Below, one piece after another: positions 7,036 to 14,007 of a stretch of DNA of 32,138 nucleotides. The notes under the pieces were generated by a model, which saw only the letters and a program-made list of their open reading frames with translations, was not told the DNA's origin and did not search any database. The stretch lies in the NCBI GenBank assembly GCA_964435775.1, contig CAYTAP010000031.1:1-32138 (forward strand), given 5' to 3'. The position numbers were made by a program, and so were the translations under genes. The DNA comes from CAYTAP01 sp964435775 (GTDB lineage: Bacteria > Planctomycetota > Phycisphaerae > Tepidisphaerales > Tepidisphaeraceae). Positions within the stretch are counted from its first letter, which is position 1. Every line of letters begins with the position of its first letter.

Positions 7036-8394
7036 TCAGTCCACGTCGATAATGTTGTTCAATTCGCCGAACTGGTTGGTTTCAACATACGCGTTATGTG
7101 GATCGGTCATCCACTGCCCATCGACGACAAAGCGATAGCGATATCGTCCGCGATGCAATGGAAGGCTCATTACCCATTCGCCTCGCCGACCCGTCGCCTG
7201 CATCGGAGTCGAGACGGCCGACCAGTTGTTGAAATCTCCCGCCAGGAGCACCTGCTTGGCTTCGGCGAATCGCGCCGCGAAGACAACCTCATTCCCCTCC
7301 TGCTTCACGCCGTAAAACTCCGCGAGCTTCCGCTGGGTGCTCTTGCGCTCAGGTGCCGCCGCGCCATTGCCGGCCGGGGCGATGTTCAATTCGCCGGCGT
7401 CGCTCGTCCCGAGCCGTCCTCCCATGAAGACGCCCGGCATCGTCGCCGCCCGCTGACCGTTGAGATTTTCTCCGGAGCCATCGCTGTGCTTTTCGGTCTC
7501 TCCGGCGGTGGTCGCCACCGTGTTTCGACCAAACTGATGATTGGTCAACTGCGCCAACTGCCGGGCGCGCTGCACGAGCTCCGCCGGACGCGACAGCCCC
7601 GCCGACACCGTCGGCTCGGTCTCCACCAGGCGATGCCCCATCAATTCCCGCGCCAAGTTGACGAAATCCTTGTACCCCCGGCTGCCTGGATCGTATTCCG
7701 TGATCGGCTGGCCGAAACTGGCGGCCTCCTTCAACTTCGTGTTGAAATTGACCGTGCTTTCCATCAGATATTCGCGGAACTTGTTTCGCAGTTCCGCCAG
7801 CACCTCACGTGCCAGCTTCGTCCGCGTGTCATACAGCGTCGGCAGCACGCGGATCACGATCTCCTTGCCGCAGCGTTCCTTGAGCAGCTCCAGCGTCTCC
7901 ATCATCTTCGTCAGCCCGTGCAGGCTGAAGAACCCCGTCTCGACCGGCACGACCACTTCATCACACGCCTTGAGCGCGTTGAACGTCAGCAGCCCCACGC
8001 TCGGCGGGCAGTCGATGATGCACCACTTGTACGTCTCTTGAACACTCGCCAGCGCCTTGATCATCCGATCATCGCGCCCCGCGCGCCCGGCGAACACCTG
8101 CTCAAAACCCGCGAGCTTGATGTTGCTGGGGGCGAGGTCAAACCCCTCGGCGATCTGCCAGACGATCTCGCCGAGCTTCGCCGGCTTGCCGTCTTTTTCC
8201 TCGATGAGCACATCGTAAATCGTCCGGTCGATCTGCTCTTCCGGCACCGCCAGCCCCACCCCGCAATGCCCCTGCGGATCCATGTCCACGAGCAGCGTCT
8301 TGTGCCCCAGCCGCGCCAGACAGGCGGCCAGGTTGATGCTCGTTGTTGTCTTTCCACAACCTCCCTTTTGGTTGATGATGGCGATCGTTCGCAT
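7036..8394 (-). CDS. ParA-family ATPase with C-terminal CBM48 glycogen-binding domain
   Basis: Starting at 8394 the protein has 452 residues. Residues 1 to about 255 are a ParA/MinD-class deviant Walker ATPase: KGGCGKTT at 10-17 with signature lysine K10, then LLVDMDPQGHCGVGL, and the Walker B strand ending in IIDCPPSVGLLT. A linker of about 100 residues, poor in motifs, follows. The last 75 residues are an AMPK-beta-like CBM48: LAGDFNNW (W391), RYRYRFVVDGQW (R421, W428) and LNNIIDV (N446). These line up with the glucan-contacting W100, K126, W133 and N150 of AMPK beta, with Lys replaced by Arg. The ATG at 8394 has GGAAGG six bases upstream; a further 33 codons upstream look noncoding. ParA proteins position DNA, carboxysomes or chemoreceptors, so a glucan-linked cargo such as glycogen granules is a reasonable guess, not shown. 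Its likely operon partner is the P-loop-less MinD-like gene downstream. Confidence 0.9.
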   Translation of the reverse strand: MRTIAIINQKGGCGKTTTSINLAACLARLGHKTLLVDMDPQGHCGVGLAVPEEQIDRTIYDVLIEEKDGKPAKLGEIVWQIAEGFDLAPSNIKLAGFEQVFAGRAGRDDRMIKALASVQETYKWCIIDCPPSVGLLTFNALKACDEVVVPVETGFFSLHGLTKMMETLELLKERCGKEIVIRVLPTLYDTRTKLAREVLAELRNKFREYLMESTVNFNTKLKEAASFGQPITEYDPGSRGYKDFVNLARELMGHRLVETEPTVSAGLSRPAELVQRARQLAQLTNHQFGRNTVATTAGETEKHSDGSGENLNGQRAATMPGVFMGGRLGTSDAGELNIAPAGNGAAAPERKSTQRKLAEFYGVKQEGNEVVFAARFAEAKQVLLAGDFNNWSAVSTPMQATGRRGEWVMSLPLHRGRYRYRFVVDGQWMTDPHNAYVETNQFGELNNIIDVD

Positions 8395-8587
8395 GGCGGG
8401 CCTTCCTTGGCATGGATTCGCCGGTTGAGAAAGAGAAATGATTCTCCCCGGCGCCTGGTGGGCACGCGATCCCGGCCGATCCATCGGCCGCAAGTGCGTC
8501 CCTGTCCGAACCGCTTCAGGTTCGTTTACAGCATTGGTATCGACGATTCGGGGTGGAACGCTTGAGGATTATTGGACAGCGAAAAGC

Positions 8588-8615
8588 AAGGATGAAGGAT
8601 GAAGGATGAAGGATG
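8588..8615. repeat. Four tandem copies of AAGGATG
   Basis: Perfect 7-base units at 8588, 8595, 8602 and 8609 lie between the ParA-CBM48 start and the truB end. Such arrays vary in copy number by slippage; no function is evident. Confidence 0.9.
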
Positions 8616-8623
8616 AATCAGTC

Positions 8624-8686
8624 GTAGGGTCCGCCCCGCGGACCATCCTTTGGCGTCGCCGAAATGGTCCGCGGGGCGGACCCTAC
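8624..8686. repeat. GGTCCGC palindromic element, intact (23-bp arms), overlapping truB stop
   Basis: Perfect arms at 8624-8646 and 8664-8686 (ends GTAGGGTCC and GGACCCTAC, core CCGCCCCGCGG) enclose a 17-base loop. The minus-strand GTAG at its right edge contains the TAG stop codon of truB (8683-8685). Confidence 0.93.
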
Positions 8687-9345
8687 GTACGTTCCGCAAT
8701 CTTTTCCACGCTCAACCCCTCCAGCGCCACCGCGTTTTCAACGGTGAAATCGCCGATGTGCGTGCGGCGGAGCGCGGTCAGATGGCCTCCCACGCCGATC
8801 GCTTCCCCCAGGTCGCGGGCGATCGCGCGAATGTATGTGCCCCGCCCGCATTCCACGCGGATTCGCGCATCCGGCCATTCATACTCCTGCAGCGCAATGG
8901 AATAAACCCGTACCTCTCGCGGCGCCAATTCCACCATTTCCCCGCGCCGGGCCAGGTCATACGCCCGCCTCCCGCCGACCTTCAGCGCGCTGAACGCCGG
9001 CGGGCGCTGCATGATCGTTCCCTGAAACCGGTTCAATGCCGCTTCGAGCGCGTCGCGCGGGACGGGGCGGGCGGTTATTACGGCCACGGGTTCCGACGCG
9101 GGATCATCGGTCGCCGTCGTCGCGCCGAAGCGAATCGTCGCCTCATATCCCTTGGGTTGGTCCATCATCCGCTCGCACATCTTCGTGGCCTTCCCGATGA
9201 GCACGAGCAGCACCCCGGTGGCGAATGGATCAAGCGTCCCGGCGTGACCCACCTTGGTTCCCCGCGGCAGCAGACGCTTGACCATCCCCACCGCCCGCGC
9301 CGAGCTGATCCCCGCCGGTTTGTCCACATTCAGGATTCCATCCAT
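8683..9345 (-). CDS. truB: tRNA pseudouridine-55 synthase TruB, short C-terminus
   Basis: TruB converts U55 of tRNA to pseudouridine in the T-loop. The N-terminus MDGILNVDKPAGISS and the catalytic block GHAGTLDPFATGVLL with nucleophile D39 are textbook; QRPPAFSALKVGGRRAYDLAR and GTYIRAIARDLGEA follow. The start is ATG 9345, because the frame upstream of it runs through a repeat and has no TruB character. There is no Shine-Dalgarno site; a TTGGCC-17-TATGGT pair ends six bases before the ATG. At 220 residues it stops just after the RRTHIGDFTVENA segment, so most of the usual C-terminal domain is missing (E. coli TruB has 314). The stop codon is inside a palindromic repeat, which suggests an insertion cut the gene short, although short active forms cannot be excluded. 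Confidence 0.93.
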   Translation of the reverse strand: MDGILNVDKPAGISSARAVGMVKRLLPRGTKVGHAGTLDPFATGVLLVLIGKATKMCERMMDQPKGYEATIRFGATTATDDPASEPVAVITARPVPRDALEAALNRFQGTIMQRPPAFSALKVGGRRAYDLARRGEMVELAPREVRVYSIALQEYEWPDARIRVECGRGTYIRAIARDLGEAIGVGGHLTALRRTHIGDFTVENAVALEGLSVEKIAERT

Positions 9346-9351
9346 GACGAC

Positions 9352-9380
9352 ACCATAGGAACAAACCGTCGTTCGGCCAA
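9352..9380 (-). promoter_or_regulatory. Putative leaderless promoter of truB
   Basis: On the minus strand TTGGCC (9380-9375), a 17-base spacer and TATGGT (9357-9352) end six bases before the ATG at 9345. That places the expected transcription start at or next to the start codon. Confidence 0.45.
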
Positions 9381-9420
9381 TGTGGGTGATAGGCCGCGCA
9401 ATGCCCTTGAGCCAATGCGC

Positions 9421-9480
9421 TTTTGGAGGGCGTCGCTCCCGCGACGCCGAAACGGCGGCGGCGGAGGACCGCCGCCCTCC
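9421..9480. repeat. GGAGGGCG...CGCCCTCC inverted repeat
   Basis: GGAGGGCGTCGCTCC (from 9425) pairs imperfectly with GGAGGACCGCCGCCCTCC (to 9480), with a GC-rich middle. It sits in the divergent gap between truB and the repeat-protein gene and is a third family of intergenic palindrome. Confidence 0.65.
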
Positions 9481-9545
9481 ACGAGTGAACGCCCCAAACG
9501 AATGGGCGTTGCCGGCTCGCCCTCGCCCTCGCGCGCGCCGCCATA

Positions 9546-9574
9546 TTGTCTGAATCCATAAATCCCAGTAAAGT
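9546..9574 (+). promoter_or_regulatory. Putative promoter for the four-repeat DNA-binding-like gene
   Basis: TTGTCT (9546-9551), 17 bases, then TAAAGT (9569-9574). The expected start of transcription, near 9581, would leave only about ten bases before the ATG at 9590, which has no ribosome site. Confidence 0.4.
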
Positions 9575-9589
9575 TGGCCCTCATAAACC

Positions 9590-10474
9590 ATGATATGGGA
9601 CAAACCGAAAATCCTCGTCAAGATCAAGCAGTTGCACCACGCCGGGCGTGACCTCTCTTACAACGCGATGTGCAGGCGGATGCAATCGCTCGTCAGCGCC
9701 GCCGCGTATCATTTCGGATCGTACCGCGACGCCGTCATTCAGGCGGGCATCGACTACGCCGAAGTCACCCGCCGCCCGCGCTGGTCGCGCAAGGGGATCA
9801 TCCAGGTGATCAAGCAGGCGTACCGCGACGGCGAGGACCTTCACTGGTCGGCCGTCGTTCAGCGCCGCGACGAGCTGGGCAAGGCCGCCTTCGCCTCGCT
9901 GCAACCGCGTCTCTTTCGCAAATGGGATCGCGCGCTGACGGCCGCCGGGCTGGACCCCGATGAAATCGCCCGCTATCGCAAGTGGAATCGCACTGAAATC
10001 GCCTCCGAACTTCGCCGGATGTCGATGGAGGATGAAGCGGTCAACAGCGGCGCGCTGCAGAAAGAGGATCCCGGCTTGCACGCCGCCGCCGTTCGTCATT
10101 TCGGAAACTATGACGCCGCGCTGAAGGCCGCCCGGATCAACCCCGCCAAGGTGCGTCAGCGACAGTTGTGGACCTCGCCGCTGGTCATTGCGGCGATCCA
10201 GAAATTGATGCGCAAGAACCCGCGATTAAGCATTTCCGCCGTGCGCCGGGAGAACCCCGCGTTGTATGGCGCGGCCACCCGCTTGTTTGGTTCATTCATC
10301 GAAGCCAGGAAAGCCGCCGGTTTTGCCGAAAAGCCCGCCAGGAAATCCAAGGCCGCCGCGGCCAAATCTGCGGTGTCAGCGCGTCGCAAGACGACCAAGG
10401 CGACCAAGAGAGCCAAATCGGCCAAATCGGTCAAAACGACCAAGGCGGCCCGCCGTTCGCCGGCATCGCGGTAA
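9590..10474 (+). CDS. Four-repeat HNH-associated-repeat-like protein with histone H1-like tail
   Basis: The protein (294 residues) is four copies of a module of about 60 residues plus a basic tail. Each module has an aromatic start, a helix, a short hydrophobic turn, then an A-A-x-x-x-F/FG-S/N-Y/F block and A-(A/G)-(G/R)-I/L. The blocks are AAAYHFGSYRDAVIQAGI (37-54), LQPRLFRKWDRALTAAGL (104-121), AAVRHFGNYDAALKAARI (166-183) and AATRLFGSFIEARKAAGF (228-245). This resembles the homing-endonuclease-associated repeat (HNH_repeat), which is thought to bind DNA, but no nuclease motif is present. Residues about 250-294 are almost only Lys, Ala, Arg, Ser and Thr, as in histone H1-like bacterial proteins. 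A chromosome-binding or regulatory role is inferred. It begins divergently from truB, and the permease gene follows 21 bases after its stop. Confidence 0.78.
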   Translation: MIWDKPKILVKIKQLHHAGRDLSYNAMCRRMQSLVSAAAYHFGSYRDAVIQAGIDYAEVTRRPRWSRKGIIQVIKQAYRDGEDLHWSAVVQRRDELGKAAFASLQPRLFRKWDRALTAAGLDPDEIARYRKWNRTEIASELRRMSMEDEAVNSGALQKEDPGLHAAAVRHFGNYDAALKAARINPAKVRQRQLWTSPLVIAAIQKLMRKNPRLSISAVRRENPALYGAATRLFGSFIEARKAAGFAEKPARKSKAAAAKSAVSARRKTTKATKRAKSAKSVKTTKAARRSPASR

Positions 10475-10495
10475 TCGCCTAAGCTTCTCATCCCA

Positions 10496-11380
10496 GTGAT
10501 CGGATCATTGTTCATGAGTTCGGTGCAGATGAACGCCGTGGTTACCGCGGCGGCGCTGGGCATCGCCTGCGCGGCGCTGAGCGTGATCGTCGTCCTGCGC
10601 GGCTGGGCATTCATCGGCGAAGGGATCAGCCACGCCGGCTTCGGCGGAATCGGCACGGCGTGGCTCTTGTCCCTGGCGCTGCCGGGGCTTGGGGATCAAG
10701 CGGGGGTCTATTTCATCGCAGTGCTGTTTTGCATGTCCGTTGCGCTGGCGATCGGGTTTTTCACCCGTCGTGAAACCGCCGCCGCCGGAGGGTCCGGCGC
10801 CAGCCCCGCGCAGGTCGGCGCTGATTCGGTCATTGGCATCTTCCTGGTCGCCTCCCTGGCATGGGGATTCATCGCGCTGGCGATCTATCAACGCAACGGC
10901 CACGGCAGCGTCGATTGGGAGCGCTACCTCCTCGGCGATCTGCAACTAATCTCCCATCGCGCGATGCTCGCGGCGATCTGCGTCTCGTCGGCGGTGCTCC
11001 TCATCCTTGGGTTTTTACGCAAGGAGATTCTGCTCTATACGTTTGATCCGCTGCTGGCCGAGGTGTCCGGCGTTCCCGCCCGCCTGGTTCATTACCTGCT
11101 CATGGTCATGCTCGCGGGCATGATTGTCGTGGGGATGGGGCTTGTGGGAAACCTCCTGGTTCCCGCGATGCTGATTTTGCCGGGAACCGCCGCCTTGCTC
11201 CTCAGCCGCCGATTGGGTTCGGTGATCGCGCTGGCGATGGGGGTCAGCCTGATTGGTGCGGTGGGAGGGTGCCTGGTGAGCGTGCGGTGGCCGTTTCTCC
11301 CCGCTGGACCGGCGATCTCGCTGATCCTCTTCATCGAGTTCCTCGTCGCGTACATCTTCAGCCGCCTGCGGCGGGCGTGA
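10496..11380 (+). CDS. Metal ABC transporter permease, ABC-3 family (ZnuB/MntB-like)
   Basis: This is the membrane subunit of a zinc, manganese or iron ABC importer. It is 294 residues with about eight hydrophobic segments. Family hallmarks are the first helix ending VVLRGWAFIGEGISHAGFGGIG (read in two parts), LEV-like LLAEVSGVP near 185, and VGMGLVGNLLVPAMLILPG near 210-228. The frame begins with GTG at 10496; an in-frame ATG at 10514 (MSSVQM) is an equally good start, since neither has a clear ribosome site. The ATPase and the metal-binding protein that normally accompany it are not next to it: upstream is the four-repeat protein, 21 bases away, and downstream is an unrelated convergent gene. 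The 3' end overlaps that gene by 23 bases. The metal cannot be told from sequence. Confidence 0.88.
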   Translation: MIGSLFMSSVQMNAVVTAAALGIACAALSVIVVLRGWAFIGEGISHAGFGGIGTAWLLSLALPGLGDQAGVYFIAVLFCMSVALAIGFFTRRETAAAGGSGASPAQVGADSVIGIFLVASLAWGFIALAIYQRNGHGSVDWERYLLGDLQLISHRAMLAAICVSSAVLLILGFLRKEILLYTFDPLLAEVSGVPARLVHYLLMVMLAGMIVVGMGLVGNLLVPAMLILPGTAALLLSRRLGSVIALAMGVSLIGAVGGCLVSVRWPFLPAGPAISLILFIEFLVAYIFSRLRRA

Positions 11381-12407
11381 TCGCCGCCACTTTCGGCTTG
11401 ATCCATTTTCCCTTCTTCGCCCCGTCGTACAGCGCCTCCATCACCGCGCTGCGGTACGCCGCCTCGCGCACGCTCACCAGCGGCACATCCGGCTTTCCAT
11501 TGATCGCATCCAGAAACAGTTCAAAGGCGTGCGGGAGCGGCGCGGGCAGATCCGTCCAGGGCTGCTTCCCATCGGCCCCGGCCACGTGTTTGCTGTTGAA
11601 AAAGAGCTGCCCGTTGATCACCGCCGCGTGCCCCTCGGTGCCGCTGATCATGAGCGTCATCGGGTCGGCCAGGTCATCCCATGCCGCGCCGAGCGTTGCG
11701 ATGACGCCGCTCTTGAAGCGGAGGAGCCCCTCGCCGGTCTCGTCGCAGTCGGGGTATCGGCTTGTCCCCGGATCGAGCTGTGCCGTGCAGGAGCGCACCT
11801 CCCCCAGCAGCCACAGGAGGATGTCCAGTGAATGAGTCCCCAGGTCGCCGAACGCCCCTACGCCGGAGATGAACGGGTCGGCCATCCAGCGCCAGTCGTT
11901 GGCTGGTTCTTCGGGCTTGGAATCAAACCAGCCTCCCAGCGCTCCGCTGTGGCAGTTGCTGCCGCGGGCGCGGGTGATTTTCCCAAAGCTGCCCCTGGCG
12001 ATCTGCTCGCGAATAAACCGTTGAATCGACCCGCTGCGTTGAAAGTATCCCGTCTGAAAGATCACGCCAGCCCGCTCGATGGCCTCGGCCATCGCATAGG
12101 CATCCTTCGCCCCGACGCCCAGCGGCTTTTCAACGAACAAATGTTTGCCCGCTTTGGTCGCTTTCAACGCCAAAGACTTGTGGCGGTTGGTTTGCGAGCA
12201 GATGACGACGGCGCTGATCTCCTTGTCTCTCCAGATTTTTGTCGCATTCTTCACCACCGTCGCGCCCAGTTCCCCGGCCCGCACCCGCGAGCGGGCCTCA
12301 TCCGGATCCCACACATATTTCACGGTCGTGTCGGTCCTCTTTTGCAGCATTCTGACGAATCCGGGCGTATGAATATGAGCGCATCCGACGATGGCGATCG
12401 TGGCCAT
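11358..12407 (-). CDS. Gfo/Idh/MocA-family NAD(P)-dependent oxidoreductase
   Basis: The family oxidises or reduces sugars, inositols and related alcohols with NAD(P). The N-terminus MATIAIVGCAHIHTPGFVRM is a Rossmann start, with a GxxHxH variant in place of the common GxGxxG. The conserved EKPLGVGAKDAYAMAEAIE block follows at about residues 91-109 and supplies the substrate-site lysine. The C-terminal half has GVGAFGDLGTHSLDILLWLLG, typical of the GFO_IDH_MocA_C region with its active-site histidine. Length 349 is normal. The start at 12407 is supported by GAGGAAATC before the ATG; upstream codons are repeat-like. It diverges from the MFS gene and ends overlapping the convergent permease. Substrate unknown; pairing with the transporter in one pathway is only a suggestion. 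Confidence 0.9.
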   Translation of the reverse strand: MATIAIVGCAHIHTPGFVRMLQKRTDTTVKYVWDPDEARSRVRAGELGATVVKNATKIWRDKEISAVVICSQTNRHKSLALKATKAGKHLFVEKPLGVGAKDAYAMAEAIERAGVIFQTGYFQRSGSIQRFIREQIARGSFGKITRARGSNCHSGALGGWFDSKPEEPANDWRWMADPFISGVGAFGDLGTHSLDILLWLLGEVRSCTAQLDPGTSRYPDCDETGEGLLRFKSGVIATLGAAWDDLADPMTLMISGTEGHAAVINGQLFFNSKHVAGADGKQPWTDLPAPLPHAFELFLDAINGKPDVPLVSVREAAYRSAVMEALYDGAKKGKWIKPKVAAITPAAGG

Positions 12408-12413
12408 GATTTC

Positions 12414-12452
12414 CTCGCGGGTGAAGTTAAAAGTCTCGTGGGTGATGTTAAA
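12414..12452. promoter_or_regulatory. Two 18-bp direct repeats spaced 21 bp, operator-like
   Basis: CTCGCGGGTGAAGTTAAA (12414-12431) and CTCGTGGGTGATGTTAAA (12435-12452) match at 16 of 18 positions, with starts exactly 21 bases apart, two turns of the helix. They lie in the divergent gap immediately upstream of the oxidoreductase start and include its ribosome site edge. A pair of sites for a regulator is plausible. Confidence 0.4.
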
Positions 12453-12601
12453 CGTTATTGCCGCGTGCATTCCCCGCGGCGGTTGGGGTCCCATTTGGGG
12501 AAGACGCGGCATGGTACGACCCCGGCGAATCCTTCACAACCTTATCATCCACACCCCAAAGTCGCGCGGCCGCGTCCCATCGCTTTGCCCGTTCGCCGCG
12601 C

Positions 12602-12607
12602 TATAAT
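12602..12607 (+). promoter_or_regulatory. Consensus -10 box of the MFS gene, leaderless geometry
   Basis: A perfect TATAAT ends six bases before the ATG at 12614, with no ribosome site between. I see no good -35 box at 16-18 bases upstream. Confidence 0.5.
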
Positions 12608-12613
12608 CCCGCC

Positions 12614-13972
12614 ATGCCATTTGTTCTCGCCGGATTCCGCAGGCACGCCACGCTTGTTTTGACCACCGGGCTGCACACCTTCACGCATTTGTACGGCGCC
12701 ATGCTGGTGCCGCTGTATCTGTTGATGGTGTCCGATCTGAAGCTGGCGGGCGTCGGGGCCGCGTCGCTCGTCGTCACGGTGTATGGGCTGGTCTATTGCC
12801 TGGGAAGCTATGGCGCGGGGGTTCTGGCCGACCGGTTCGATCGCAAGTGGATGCTGGGCGTCGGTCTGCTCGGCAATGCGATGGCGATCCTCCTCATGGG
12901 GCTGACGCGGCAGTATGAAATCATCCTGGCGCTGGGGGTGATGGCCGGGCTGTTTGGCACGCTTTTTCATCCGTCGGCCAACGCCCTCGTGCCCTCTCAT
13001 TACCCCCACAATCCGGGCATGGCGATCGGGTTGCTCGGCATGGGGTCGGGGCTGGGCTTTTTCCTCGGACCGCAATACGCCGGGTGGCGCGCCCAGACGG
13101 CGCATTGGCACATTCCCGGGCTGAATGTCGCCAACTGGCAGCGCCCGTGCGTGGAACTCGGCGTGGCCGGCGTGGTCATGGCGATCATCTTTCTTCTTCT
13201 GGCGAAAGAGAGTCGCGGCAAACGCGTGCCCGGCGCGCAACTCGTCGGCCCGGCCGCCATGCCCGGACGGGTCGGCGTCGAAGCACAGGTGTTGACCTAC
13301 GAACCCGTTCATCGCCATCCGCCCCTCGGTTCGGCGATGCGGCGGCGCATCATCGGCATCGGTGTGATCCTCGGATGCCGCGATTTCGCGGGTGTCGCCG
13401 GGTTGTCACTGGCAAGCATCTACCTGCAAAAGGCGCACCGGCTGAGCGTGCAACAGGCCGGGTTCGTGGTGGGTGCGATGATGCTTCTGAGCGTGTTCGT
13501 CAATCCCCTCGCGGGATGGTTGACGGCCGGGCGGCGTCGGCTTCCCTCGCTGGTCATGATCCTGATCGCCGGGGGGCTTGTGGTGTTCACCGTCCCGTAT
13601 GCGCCGGTGCGATGGGCGCTGCCGGTGCTGTGCGCGTTTCAGACGATGCAGATGGGTAGTTACATCGTCAGCGATGCGGCGATGCTCGAACGGGTGGACG
13701 CCAACGTGCGCGGACGCGTCGTTGGATTGTTCCTGATGCTCGCGGGCACTTTTGGCGCGGCTGGACCGTGGGTCATGGGGTTCTGGACCGATCGGATGGG
13801 GCCGCGCGCCATGGACCCCCATGCCTACATCTGGCCGTTCGGCACGCTCGGGGTCATGATGATCGTCGCCGCGCTCTCCGTCCGACTCATCGCCAGCCTC
13901 GGCCATTCGCGGCCGGGCGAGGTTGAATCGATTCTCGAACCCGTCGCAGCACCGCTGCAAAGCGCCGTGTAG
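12614..13972 (+). CDS. MFS transporter, fosmidomycin-resistance-like group
   Basis: This is a 452-residue, roughly twelve-helix secondary transporter. The first helices contain LTTGLHTFTHLYGAMLVPL. The loop after helix 2 carries the MFS signature GVLADRFDRKWML (G-x-x-x-D-R-x-D-R/K). FGTLFHPSANALVPSHYP near residue 115 resembles the FHP motif of the fosmidomycin-resistance group. A cytoplasmic loop sits mid-protein near 210-235, rich in Arg and Pro. The ATG at 12614 fits TATAAT at 12602-12607; the frame stays open upstream but overlaps the divergent promoter region. Substrate is unknown; efflux of a small molecule is as likely as uptake of a sugar derivative for the divergent oxidoreductase. 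Its end faces murJ across a hairpin. Confidence 0.88.
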   Translation: MPFVLAGFRRHATLVLTTGLHTFTHLYGAMLVPLYLLMVSDLKLAGVGAASLVVTVYGLVYCLGSYGAGVLADRFDRKWMLGVGLLGNAMAILLMGLTRQYEIILALGVMAGLFGTLFHPSANALVPSHYPHNPGMAIGLLGMGSGLGFFLGPQYAGWRAQTAHWHIPGLNVANWQRPCVELGVAGVVMAIIFLLLAKESRGKRVPGAQLVGPAAMPGRVGVEAQVLTYEPVHRHPPLGSAMRRRIIGIGVILGCRDFAGVAGLSLASIYLQKAHRLSVQQAGFVVGAMMLLSVFVNPLAGWLTAGRRRLPSLVMILIAGGLVVFTVPYAPVRWALPVLCAFQTMQMGSYIVSDAAMLERVDANVRGRVVGLFLMLAGTFGAAGPWVMGFWTDRMGPRAMDPHAYIWPFGTLGVMMIVAALSVRLIASLGHSRPGEVESILEPVAAPLQSAV

Positions 13973-13980
13973 CGCTGATC

Positions 13981-14007
13981 CGCCCAAGGACACTTACCCC
14001 TTGGGCG
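13981..14007. terminator. Stem-loop between convergent MFS and murJ genes
   Basis: CGCCCAAGG (13981-13989) pairs perfectly with CCTTGGGCG (13999-14007) around a 9-base loop. The murJ stop (13994-13996) lies in the loop. No T-run follows on either strand, so it may be a weak bidirectional terminator or an mRNA-end stabiliser. Confidence 0.45.

Noticed and set aside
6862..8565. 567-codon plus-strand open frame
   Set aside because: Antisense to the ParA-CBM48 gene, which has clear Walker and CBM48 motifs.
8588..8615. Possible CRISPR-like array
   Set aside because: Units are 7 bases with no spacers; it is a simple tandem repeat.
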